Origin: Thermoleophilia bacterium UBA6103
GTDB lineage: Bacteria; Actinomycetota; Thermoleophilia; UBA2241
Assembly (NCBI GenBank): GCA_002423545.1
Contig: DIWP01000042.1
Span: 16,539-45,196 of the forward strand
Reading direction: 5' to 3'
DNA length: 28,658 nucleotides
The position numbers were made by a program, and so were the translations under genes. The notes under the pieces were generated by a model. It had not been told where the DNA came from, made no database searches, and saw nothing but the letters and a program-made list of their open reading frames with translations. Below are positions 15,433 through 22,606 of this stretch, piece by piece. Each line of letters starts with the position of its first letter. Positions within the stretch are counted from its first letter, which is position 1.

Positions 15433-16622
15433 TCACGGTGACCGTCCAGACACGGCCGCGGCCGTACCAGGTGGTCGTCGGTCACGGCGTGCTCGACGAA
15501 GCGGCCGAGCGGATACGGGCCGCCTGCGGCGCCGCCCGGCTGGTCATCGTCAGCGATCAGAACGTGGCCGGGCACTACCTCGACGGCCTCAGTGCCTCCC
15601 TGCACGAAGCCGGCATGACCGTCTCGCACGTGGTGCTGCCGCCGGGCGAGGACCAGAAGACGCTCGCCCGCGCCGAGGAGTTGTACGGCGTGCTCTACGA
15701 ACGCAAGATGACACGCGCCGATGCCGTGGTCGCCCTCGGCGGCGGCGTGATCGGCGATCTGGCCGGCTTCGTCGCCGCGACGTACCTGCGCGGGCTGCTG
15801 CTGGTCCAGGCGCCCACAAGCCTTCTGGCGCAGGTCGATGCCGCCGTCGGCGGCAAGGTCGGCGTGGACTTCCGTGCCGGCAAGAACCACGTGGGCGCGT
15901 TCTACCAGCCGCGCCTGGTGCTGGCCGATGTCGGCACGCTCGCGACGCTCACGGCGGCCGAACGCCGCAACGGAGCCGCCGAGGTGGTCAAGTACGGGCT
16001 GCTCAGCGGCGAGCCGACGTTGGCGCGCCTCGAGGCGGCGCTGGCGCCGGGCACCGGCGCGGACCTGCCGCCGGAGTCCGCAGGCTCGGCTTCCGCGCCG
16101 CCGAAGTCCGCACCGCCGCGGCCGGCGCCGTCTGGACCGGTACCGCGGCTGGAGCCCGACCCCGTGGCGCTCTGTGACGAGGAGATCATCGCCGAGTGCG
16201 TGCGGTACAAGGCGGCCGTGGTGGTCGCCGACGAACGCGAGGAGAGCGGCGAACGGCATCTGCTGAACCTTGGTCACACGATCGGGCACGCCATCGAGGC
16301 GGCCGGCGGCTTCTCGCTCTACTCGCACGGCGAGTCGGTCGGGCTGGGCTTGCACGCCGCCCTGTGGTTGTCGCAGCGTCTGACCGGGCTGGACGCGGCG
16401 CAGGCCGCGCGCGGCGAGCGTCTGGTTCAGGCCGCCGGGGCGCCCTCGCGACTCGAAGGTGTCGATCTGCAGGCAGTGGCCGGGCTGGTGTCGCGCGACA
16501 AGAAGGCGGTGGCAGACCACGTCCCCTTCGTGCTGCTTGAGGATCTCGGTCGACCGGTCCGCGGGGTGCACGTCTCGACTGCGGACATCGAGGAGGTGAT
16601 CGCATGGCTGGCAGCTCGTTGA
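15429..16622 (+). CDS. aroB: 3-dehydroquinate synthase with a Pro/Ala-rich insertion
   Basis: A 397-residue NAD- and metal-dependent enzyme making 3-dehydroquinate from DAHP. Family motifs are PPGEDQKTL, ALGGGVIGDLAGFVAATYLRG, PTSLLAQVDAAVGGKVGVD, GKNHVGAFYQP, and the metal ligands in AAEVVKYG (Glu), LNLGHTIGHAIE (His) and YSHGESVGLGL (His). It is about 35 residues longer than usual because of a Pro/Ala/Ser-rich stretch at residues 206-244, in the region between AAEVVKYGLLSGEP and the helix CDEEIIAECVRYKA. The frame continues cleanly on both sides. GTG start, coupled to aroK; the 3' end overlaps aroQ by 19 nt. Confidence 0.95.
   Translation: MITVTVQTRPRPYQVVVGHGVLDEAAERIRAACGAARLVIVSDQNVAGHYLDGLSASLHEAGMTVSHVVLPPGEDQKTLARAEELYGVLYERKMTRADAVVALGGGVIGDLAGFVAATYLRGLLLVQAPTSLLAQVDAAVGGKVGVDFRAGKNHVGAFYQPRLVLADVGTLATLTAAERRNGAAEVVKYGLLSGEPTLARLEAALAPGTGADLPPESAGSASAPPKSAPPRPAPSGPVPRLEPDPVALCDEEIIAECVRYKAAVVVADEREESGERHLLNLGHTIGHAIEAAGGFSLYSHGESVGLGLHAALWLSQRLTGLDAAQAARGERLVQAAGAPSRLEGVDLQAVAGLVSRDKKAVADHVPFVLLEDLGRPVRGVHVSTADIEEVIAWLAAR
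16591..16596 (+). promoter_or_regulatory. Ribosome binding site deciding the aroQ start
   Basis: A consensus AGGAGG (followed by TGAT) within the end of aroB, 7 nt before the ATG at 16604. It fixes the aroQ start inside aroB. Confidence 0.8.
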
Positions 16623-17095
16623 GGCGTCTGGCACTGGTGCACGGCGTCAACCTCGACATGCTGGGAAAGCGGTCGCGCGAGCACTATGGGACGCTCACGC
16701 TGGCCGAGCTGGAGCAGCGGGTAGCGCGCTATGCGCGCGATCGCGGCTTCGCCACCGGCACGTTCCAGAGCAACCACGAAGGCGTGCTGGTGGAGCACCT
16801 GCATCACCTCGCCGGCTCCGACATCGATGCGCTGATGATCAACCCCGGCGCCTGGACGCACTACAGCTACGCCATCCGTGACGCTCTGGAACTCATCCTT
16901 GTGCCCATCGCCGAGGTCCATCTCTCGGCCGTCGATGCGCGCGAGGAGTGGCGCCGGATCTCGGTGATCGCCGACCTGGCGACGGTGCGGGTGGCCGGCA
17001 AGGGTCTGGAAGGCTACCTGGAGGCGGTCGACGAGCTGGCCCGGCAGGTCGCGGCGGGCAGGAGTCCGTGGCGGGCGGAGCCGAGCGACGAGTGA
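16604..17095 (+). CDS. aroQ: Type II 3-dehydroquinate dehydratase
   Basis: A 163-residue enzyme that dehydrates 3-dehydroquinate, third step of the shikimate pathway. The type II catalytic set is visible: Arg23 and Tyr28 in LGKRSREHYG, Asn80 in INPGAWTHYSYAIRDA, Glu104 and His106 in EVHLS, Arg113 in AREEW, plus the QSNHEG loop. Two spots depart from the usual pattern: the first loop reads HGVNLDMLG rather than GPNLNxLG, and the C-terminal glycine stretch normally like GQIVGLG is VRVAGKG. The family call is safe; substrate preference is assumed unchanged. The gene follows aroB with a 19-nt overlap. Confidence 0.9.
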   Translation: MAGSSLRRLALVHGVNLDMLGKRSREHYGTLTLAELEQRVARYARDRGFATGTFQSNHEGVLVEHLHHLAGSDIDALMINPGAWTHYSYAIRDALELILVPIAEVHLSAVDAREEWRRISVIADLATVRVAGKGLEGYLEAVDELARQVAAGRSPWRAEPSDE

Positions 17096-17195
17096 GCGGT
17101 GTGACTGCGTCGCCCCGCTCGCATCTCCGGCCACGTCGAGGCCGGTATCTCTGCGCGACTGAAGGTCGGCGGCAGGGCTGCAGGGGAGGTGGAAG

Positions 17196-18347
17196 ATGAC
17201 CGTACCGACGAAGTGGGAAGCTCCGACGACCGCGCGCGTGACGGCCCTGCGCCGGTATCTGGCGGGGCGGCGGCTCGATGCGGCGCTGATCGCCGAGCCG
17301 CACGATGTACGCTACCTCTCCGGCTTCCGTGGCGACGACACGATGCTGCTCGTCGGCGCCGATCCGGCAGAGACGGCGGGCGCCGAGCCGGGCGGGACGG
17401 ACGCGCCGGGCGTGATCGGTCTCATCTGTACCGATTCCCGCTACTGGGCGCAGGTGGCCGAAGAGGTGGCGGGCTTCGATCTGGAGAAGACCGAGCGGCT
17501 GCCGGACGATGCCGTGGCCGCTCTGCGGCGCGAGCTGGGGGAGACGGCGGCGCTCGGCTTCCAGGGCGGCCACACGATCTACGCCGACTGGCGCCGGCTG
17601 CGCCGTCTGCATCGCGGCCCGCTGCGCGACCTCGGCGCCGCCGTCGTGCGGCAGCGCATGGTCAAGGACGAAGGCGAGCTGCGACTGCTGGCGCAGGCGG
17701 CGGCGATCGTCGACGAGGCGCTCGAGCTGCTCGTCGCGGAGGGTCTCGAGGGGCGCACCGAGGCTGAGGTCGCCTGGCGCCTGGAGACCCTGATGCACGA
17801 GCTGGGCGCCGAGGGGCCGTCCTTCGAGACGATCGTGGCCGCCGGTCGGCGGGCGGCGCTGGCGCACGCCATCCCGGGCGAGCGGCGTATCGAACGCGGC
17901 GAGCTGGTGCTCATCGACGCCGGCGCCCGTTTCCAGGGCTACTGCAGCGACATCACGCGGACGTTCGCGGTCGGCACGCCGGGACAGAGAGCACGGGAGA
18001 TCTACGAGATCGTGCTGGCGGCCCAGCTGGCCGGTCTGGCGGCCGCCCGGCCCGGGGTCGACGGCCGCAGCGTCGATGCCGCCGCCCGCGACGTCATCGA
18101 GTCTGCCGGCTACGGCGACGCCTTCGGTCACGGCACCGGCCACGGCGTCGGCCTCCAGGTCCACGAGCTGCCGATGCTCGGCAAGCGTCGCGGCGACCGG
18201 CTGGCGGTGGGCATGGTGCACACCGTGGAACCCGGCATCTACCTGGAGGGTGAACTCGGCGTGCGCATCGAGGACACGGTGGTCGTCACCGCCGCCGGCT
18301 GCGAGCGGCTGACGTGCTCAACGAAGGAGCTGCGCGAGGTCGACTGA
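17196..18347 (+). CDS. Xaa-Pro peptidase (M24 family aminopeptidase P / prolidase)
   Basis: A 383-residue metallopeptidase removing residues next to proline. The N-terminal creatinase-like domain (about 10-145: RRYLAGRRLDAALIAEPHDV) precedes the M24 pita-bread domain. The five metal ligands are recognisable: Asp in LIDAGARFQGY, Asp in CSDITRTFAVG, His in GHGTGHGVGL, Glu in HTVEPGIYL, Glu in VRIEDTVVV. Length fits the short actinobacterial/Firmicutes type found next to efp; whether it acts as PepP or PepQ cannot be told. GGGGAGG (17182-17188) lies 7 nt before the ATG. A gap of 100 nt separates it from aroQ. Confidence 0.92.
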   Translation: MTVPTKWEAPTTARVTALRRYLAGRRLDAALIAEPHDVRYLSGFRGDDTMLLVGADPAETAGAEPGGTDAPGVIGLICTDSRYWAQVAEEVAGFDLEKTERLPDDAVAALRRELGETAALGFQGGHTIYADWRRLRRLHRGPLRDLGAAVVRQRMVKDEGELRLLAQAAAIVDEALELLVAEGLEGRTEAEVAWRLETLMHELGAEGPSFETIVAAGRRAALAHAIPGERRIERGELVLIDAGARFQGYCSDITRTFAVGTPGQRAREIYEIVLAAQLAGLAAARPGVDGRSVDAAARDVIESAGYGDAFGHGTGHGVGLQVHELPMLGKRRGDRLAVGMVHTVEPGIYLEGELGVRIEDTVVVTAAGCERLTCSTKELREVD

Positions 18348-18357
18348 CCGGCCGTTG

Positions 18358-18363
18358 TAGACT
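18358..18363 (+). promoter_or_regulatory. Possible -10 element of an efp promoter
   Basis: TAGACT preceded by TTG, 10 nt after the peptidase stop, would start a ~35-nt efp leader. No good -35 is seen, so the call is weak. Confidence 0.3.
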
Positions 18364-18404
18364 ATGCGTTCCAGATCGCCAGAGCGTAACGAGAGCAGGA
18401 GTCA

Positions 18405-18971
18405 ATGGCCGAAGTAGTCTCAACCGCCCAATTCAAGAACGGCATGGCCATCGAGGTCGACAACGAGGCGTTCAGCATCGTCGAGTTCCAGCACGTCAAG
18501 CCCGGCAAGGGCGGCGCCTTCGTGCGCACCCGGCTCAAGAACATGGCCAGCGGTGCCGTCCTCGACAGGACCTTCCGGGCCGGGGAGAAGTTCACCCGCG
18601 TCCACACGCAGTCGCGCAAGATGCAGTACCTCTATCAGACCGAGACAGAGGTGGTGCTGATGGACGAGCAGAGCTTCGAGCAGGTCTCGGTGACGCCGGC
18701 CATGGCGGCCGAGGCGCTGCGCTGGGTGGTCGAGAGCGGCAACGTCGACCTGCTCGAGCTCGACGGCAAGCCCTTTGCCGTGGAGCCGCCCACCACCGTC
18801 GTCCTCGAGATCACGCAGGCCGAGCCCGGCGTCCGCGGCGACACCGCCCAGGGCGGCACCAAGCCGGTCACGCTGGAGACCGGTGTGAGCATCCAGGTCC
18901 CGCTCTTCATCGAGCAGGGCGAGAAGATCAAGGTCGATACGCGCAACGGCGCGTACCTCTCGCGCGCCTAG
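18405..18971 (+). CDS. efp: Translation elongation factor P
   Basis: A 188-residue, three-domain beta-barrel factor that rescues ribosomes stalled at proline runs. The KOW-like domain I carries the conserved loop HVKPGKGGAF with the potentially modified Lys35; domain II has VLDRTFRAGEKF and MQYLYQTETEVVLMD; domain III ends with GVSIQVPLFIEQGEKIKVDTRNGAYLSRA. Length is exactly typical. AGGAG (18397-18401) precedes the ATG. The window contains very proline-rich proteins (PilO, AroB) that would need it. No modification enzyme is encoded nearby. Confidence 0.97.
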   Translation: MAEVVSTAQFKNGMAIEVDNEAFSIVEFQHVKPGKGGAFVRTRLKNMASGAVLDRTFRAGEKFTRVHTQSRKMQYLYQTETEVVLMDEQSFEQVSVTPAMAAEALRWVVESGNVDLLELDGKPFAVEPPTTVVLEITQAEPGVRGDTAQGGTKPVTLETGVSIQVPLFIEQGEKIKVDTRNGAYLSRA

Positions 18972-19000
18972 AGCGCCCGGGGCTGCGGAACGGAGGCACC

Positions 19001-20836
19001 GTGCGCGAACGCCGGATCAGGATCACCGATACCTCGCTGCGCGACGCCCATCAATCGCTCTGGGCCACGCGCATGCGGACCGCCGACATGCTCCCCATCG
19101 TCGAGGCGCTCGACGACGTCGGCTTCAACTCGCTGGAATGCTGGGGCGGCGCCACCTTCGACGCGTGCTTGCGGTTCCTCGACGAGGACCCGTGGGAACG
19201 GCTGCGACTCATCAAGAACCACGCCAGCCGCACGCCGCTGCAGATGCTGCTGCGCGGGCAGAACCTCGTCGGCTACCGTCACTACGGCGACGACATCGTG
19301 CGCCGGTTCGTGTACCGCGCGGCCGAGAACGGTGTCGACATCTTCCGCGTCTTCGACGCCCTCAACGACATCCGCAACTTCGAGACGGCGGCGGCGGCGA
19401 TCAAGGAGACCGGGAAGCACTTCCAGGGCGCCGTGGTCTACACGATCTCGCCGGTGCACTCGCTCGACCATTACCTGGAGGTCGCCCGCAAGCTGGTCGA
19501 CATGGGCGCCGACTCCATCTGCATCAAGGACATGGCGGCGCTGCTCTCGCCCTACTACGCCGACCAGCTCATCGGTCGCCTCAAGGAGGAGATCGAGGTC
19601 CCGATCCAGCTCCACTGCCATTACATCGGCGGCCTCGCCCCGATGACCTACCTCAAGGCCATCGAGGCCGGCGTGGACGTCATCGACACCGCCACCGTGC
19701 CGATGGCGTTCGGCAACTCGCAGCCGGCCACCGAGATGGTCGTGACGGCGCTGATCGGCACGCCGTACGACTCCGGTTTCGACCTCGAGAAGCTGTTCCG
19801 GATCGCCAAGTACTTCGAGGGCGTCCGCCAGCGTCTCGGCTACGACCGAGGTGTGACCTCGCTGACCCATATGCAGGTCTACGAGCACCAGGTCCCGGGC
19901 GGCATGATCAGCAATCTGGAGAGCCAGCTCAAGGAGCAGAACGCGCTCGACCGGCTGCCCGAGGTCCTCGAGGAGATCCCCAGGGTGCGGGCCGAGGTCG
20001 GGTTCCCGCCGCTGGTGACCCCGATGAGCCAGATCGTCGGCACACAGGCGGTGTTGAACGTCCTGTCGGGCAAGCGCTGGAGCATCGTGCCCGATGAGAT
20101 GAAGGCGTACCTCCGCGGCCGTTACGGCGCCGCTCCCGGCCCGGTGTCGCAGGAGATCGTCGGGCGCGTGCTCGGCGACGAGCAGCCGATCACGGTGCGC
20201 CCGGCCGACCTCGTCGACGAGACGTTCGAGGACTTCGCCGCCGAGATCGGCGATCTGGCGCGCTCTGAGGACGACGTGCTCAGCTACGCCCTGTTCCCGC
20301 AGACGGCGCGCGCCTACCTGGAGCGACACCACGTCGGTCCCGAGGCCGACGTGTTCGGCACCCACGACCACTTCCTGCGCAGTACCGGCGAGGCGGCGGT
20401 GAGCGCCGAGCTCGGCGATCGCGTCAAGGACATCCTGGCCGTGGTCGACGAGAGCGACATCGATGAGGTCGTCATCGAAGAGGGCGACCTCAAGATCAGC
20501 ATCCGCAAGACCGGCCAGGTCGTCGCGTCGGCGACGCCGGCAGCTCCGGCGGCTGCCGAGCCTGCGGCGGCGCCGGCCGACGCGCAGGCGAACGGGTATC
20601 AGGTGGTGCGCTCACCGATGGTCGGCACCTTCTATCGCTCGCCGTCACCGACGGCGCCGCCGTTCGTCAACGAGGGCGACGAGGTCCGCCATGGGCAGAC
20701 GCTGTGCATCCTCGAGGCGATGAAGCTGATGAACGAGCTCTCGGCCGAGCTCGACGGCATCGTCCGCGCGGTGCGTGTGGAGGACGGGGAACCGGTCGAG
20801 TACGGCCAGGAGCTGTTCCTCATCGAGCCCCTGTGA
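19001..20836 (+). CDS. Fused carboxyltransferase (PycB/OadA-type) and AccB-like biotin carrier
   Basis: A 611-residue protein. Residues ~1-455 form an HMGL-type TIM barrel plus the PycB/OadA C-terminal domain: ITDTSLRDAHQSLWATRMRT, ECWGGATFD, the metal-site lysine in CIKDMAALLSP, histidines in LHCHYIGG, and MQVYEHQVPGGMISNL. Residues ~462-500 (KDILAVVDESDIDEVVIEEG) match the N-terminus of acetyl-CoA carboxylase AccB, then an Ala/Pro linker and a biotinyl domain (about 535-611) with SPMVGTFYRSPSPTAPPFV and EAMKLMN; biotinylated Lys575. This joins a keto-acid carboxyltransferase to a full acetyl-CoA-type carrier. It needs a biotin carboxylase (AccC/PycA) encoded elsewhere. Likely a pyruvate carboxylase subunit or oxaloacetate decarboxylase; the carrier may also serve acetyl-CoA carboxylase. 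GTG start after GGAGGCACC. Confidence 0.88.
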   Translation: MRERRIRITDTSLRDAHQSLWATRMRTADMLPIVEALDDVGFNSLECWGGATFDACLRFLDEDPWERLRLIKNHASRTPLQMLLRGQNLVGYRHYGDDIVRRFVYRAAENGVDIFRVFDALNDIRNFETAAAAIKETGKHFQGAVVYTISPVHSLDHYLEVARKLVDMGADSICIKDMAALLSPYYADQLIGRLKEEIEVPIQLHCHYIGGLAPMTYLKAIEAGVDVIDTATVPMAFGNSQPATEMVVTALIGTPYDSGFDLEKLFRIAKYFEGVRQRLGYDRGVTSLTHMQVYEHQVPGGMISNLESQLKEQNALDRLPEVLEEIPRVRAEVGFPPLVTPMSQIVGTQAVLNVLSGKRWSIVPDEMKAYLRGRYGAAPGPVSQEIVGRVLGDEQPITVRPADLVDETFEDFAAEIGDLARSEDDVLSYALFPQTARAYLERHHVGPEADVFGTHDHFLRSTGEAAVSAELGDRVKDILAVVDESDIDEVVIEEGDLKISIRKTGQVVASATPAAPAAAEPAAAPADAQANGYQVVRSPMVGTFYRSPSPTAPPFVNEGDEVRHGQTLCILEAMKLMNELSAELDGIVRAVRVEDGEPVEYGQELFLIEPL

Positions 20837-20853
20837 GCCGCAGCGGGATCGAT

Positions 20854-20870
20854 CCGGCCGCGGCGGCCGG
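20854..20870. repeat. 17-bp palindrome between the carboxyltransferase gene and nusB
   Basis: CCGGCCGC-G-GCGGCCGG, a perfect inverted repeat about a single G, in the 40-nt gap. It may be a protein-binding site or a GC clamp in the mRNA; no T run follows. Confidence 0.45.
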
Positions 20871-20876
20871 CTGACC

Positions 20877-21407
20877 ATGGCGCGACGCCCGAGCCGCAAG
20901 CAGGCGCGCCGCGACGCCCTCTTCGTCCTCTACCAGCATGAGGTGCGGGGCGAGCGTGTGGAACGACTCTTCGACGAGCTGCGCGAACGCGAGGGCTACG
21001 CCCCGGACGGGTTCACGGTGGGGTGCGTCCGCGGCGTGCTGGCGGACACCGGACGCCTCGACGCCACGATCGCCGGCTTCAGTCGCGACTGGGCGGTCGA
21101 GCGGCTGGCGCCGCTCGAGCGCAGCGTGCTGCGGCTGGCTGTCTTCGAGATCGACGCCGCCGTCACGCCGCCCGAGGTGGCCGTCGACGAGGCTGTGCGG
21201 TTGACCCGTCGCTACTCCACCGACACCGCCGGGTCGCTCGTCAACGGCATCCTCGGCGCCTATGTGCGGGAGCGGGCGGGCCAGTCTGCGGCAGGAGGAA
21301 CGGCGCCGTCCGAGGGTGGAGCGGCGGCCGTCCGGGAAGCGGCAGGCGACGGTGTGCCGGCGGGTGAGCCGGGCGACGACGGTCGAGGAGCTGGAGGCGA
21401 CCGATGA
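20877..21407 (+). CDS. nusB: Transcription antitermination factor NusB
   Basis: A 176-residue, all-helical RNA-binding protein that with NusE (S10) supports antitermination in rRNA operons. Matches to the family are the N-terminal SRKQARRDALFVLYQHE, RDWAVERLAPLERSVLRLAVFEI, and VAVDEAVRLTRRYSTDTAGSLVNGILG. The family domain ends near residue 138; the remaining ~38 residues are a Gly/Ala-rich tail. The ATG at the MARRPSRKQAR start is chosen over longer frames because the conserved domain begins there. ATGA overlap with the next gene. Confidence 0.93.
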   Translation: MARRPSRKQARRDALFVLYQHEVRGERVERLFDELREREGYAPDGFTVGCVRGVLADTGRLDATIAGFSRDWAVERLAPLERSVLRLAVFEIDAAVTPPEVAVDEAVRLTRRYSTDTAGSLVNGILGAYVRERAGQSAAGGTAPSEGGAAAVREAAGDGVPAGEPGDDGRGAGGDR

Positions 21408-21601
21408 GCACTGACGGACACGAGACCGACTCGGCGACGCTGGACCGGGTCCAGACCATCGCCGACGAGCTGCGCGACCTGGAGGACCGGCTGCGCGGCG
21501 CCACGTCGAGCGAGGTGAGCGTCACGCTGCTCGAACAGGCGACCGAGCTGGCCGAGGAGGCCGCCCGTCTGCTTGAAGACGTGGGCCGCGATCAGGCATG
21601 A
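21404..21601 (+). CDS. Small coiled-coil protein, possible exonuclease VII small subunit
   Basis: A 65-residue acidic, helical protein. Heptad-like leucines (LRDLEDRLR, LLEQATELAEEAARLLEDV) and the LEQATELAEEAARLLE segment resemble the second helix of XseB, and XseB commonly precedes ispA. However, no xseA is present and the usual first-helix motif (LExIVxxLExG) is poorly matched, so the XseB identity is tentative. It overlaps nusB and ispA by 4 nt each (ATGA), which supports it being a real, coupled gene. Confidence 0.6.
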   Translation: MSTDGHETDSATLDRVQTIADELRDLEDRLRGATSSEVSVTLLEQATELAEEAARLLEDVGRDQA

Positions 21602-22491
21602 GCGGCGCGCCCGACCCGCCGGACGGCGGCTATCCGGAGCATCTGCGCACGCTCGTCGAACGGTACCTCGAGAGCCTCGACTTCGCCGCGCAGGGGCTGC
21701 GCGCCGAGCTCGCCGAGGCGATGCGGTACTCGCTGCTGGCCGGCGGCAAGCGCATCCGTCCCGTACTCACGCTGGCGGTCGCCGAGAGCTGCGGCCGGCC
21801 GCCGGAGTCCATGCTGCCCACGGCGGCGGCCTTCGAGCTCATCCACACCTACTCGCTCATCCACGACGACCTGCCGGCCATCGACGACGACGATCTGCGT
21901 CGCGGTCGTCCCACGTGTCATGTGGTCTACGGGGAGGACGTGGCTATCCTGGCCGGCGACGGCCTGTTCGCGGAGGCCTTCTCGCTGGTGCTGGACCGCC
22001 AGGAAGCCGCCGCGTCCACTCTTGTCCACGTACTGGGAGAGATCGCGCGTGCCACCGGATTGGGGGGCATGGTCGGCGGCCAGTACATGGACATCGTCTC
22101 GACCCGTGCCGTCGACGTCGATCTGCGGACGATGCACGAGCTCAAGACCGGTCGCCTCATCGAGGCGGCCGTCGTCTGCGGGGCGCTGCTCTGTGGCGCC
22201 CGCGAGGCGGCGGTCGAGGAGTACCGCGCCTTCGCCGCCGAGCTGGGACTGCTCTTCCAGATCGTCGACGACATCCTCGACGTGGTCGGCGACAGCGAGA
22301 GCCTGGGCAAGACGGCCGGCAAGGACGCCCAGGCGGCCAAGCTCACGTACGTCTCGCGTCACGGGCTCGCCGGCGCTCGCGACCTCGCCCGTCAGGCGCA
22401 CCGGCGCAGCCGCGAGCTGCTCGACCGGCTGCCCGGCGACGGCAGCAGCCTGGCGGCGGTGGCCGACTATATCCTCGATCGCGAGAGCTGA
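21598..22491 (+). CDS. ispA: Short-chain polyprenyl diphosphate synthase (farnesyl/geranylgeranyl)
   Basis: A 297-residue all-helical trans-prenyltransferase that condenses isopentenyl diphosphate with allylic diphosphates. The first aspartate-rich motif is DDLPAIDDDDLRRGRPTCH (FARM), the second is DDILDVVGDSESLGK (SARM); GGKRIRPVL and HELKTGRLIEAA are also conserved. Length is normal. Product length (C15 or C20) cannot be read with certainty. It is coupled to the upstream small gene; dxs, which makes its precursors, lies 115 nt downstream with its own promoter. Confidence 0.93.
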   Translation: MSGAPDPPDGGYPEHLRTLVERYLESLDFAAQGLRAELAEAMRYSLLAGGKRIRPVLTLAVAESCGRPPESMLPTAAAFELIHTYSLIHDDLPAIDDDDLRRGRPTCHVVYGEDVAILAGDGLFAEAFSLVLDRQEAAASTLVHVLGEIARATGLGGMVGGQYMDIVSTRAVDVDLRTMHELKTGRLIEAAVVCGALLCGAREAAVEEYRAFAAELGLLFQIVDDILDVVGDSESLGKTAGKDAQAAKLTYVSRHGLAGARDLARQAHRRSRELLDRLPGDGSSLAAVADYILDRES

Positions 22492-22521
22492 GGCGGTCGT
22501 GTCTCGACGGCGGTCGCACGC

Positions 22522-22564
22522 GCCGTGACGGCGGCCCGACGGGCCGGCGACGTGCCGTGACGGC
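22522..22564. repeat. Pair of identical 11-bp palindromes upstream of dxs
   Basis: GCCGTGACGGC occurs at 22522-22532 and 22554-22564, each a perfect palindrome (GCCGT-G-ACGGC), start-to-start distance 32 bp, about three helix turns. Between them lies another inverted repeat, CGGCCC-GAC-GGGCCG (22532-22546). The downstream copy ends 28 nt before the dxs -10 box. They look like operators for a dimeric regulator; this is inference. Confidence 0.5.
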
Positions 22565-22592
22565 TGCGGGCGGCGTCGCGCAGGCGCGGTTG

Positions 22593-22598
22593 TATACT
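22593..22598 (+). promoter_or_regulatory. -10 element of dxs promoter, probably leaderless
   Basis: TATACT, five of six matches to consensus, with exactly 8 nt to the dxs ATG. The only Shine-Dalgarno-like bases (GGGAG, 22599-22603) are 3 nt from the ATG, too close to work well. No good -35 was found; the upstream palindromes may compensate through an activator. Confidence 0.6.
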
Positions 22599-22606
22599 GG
22601 GAGCCC

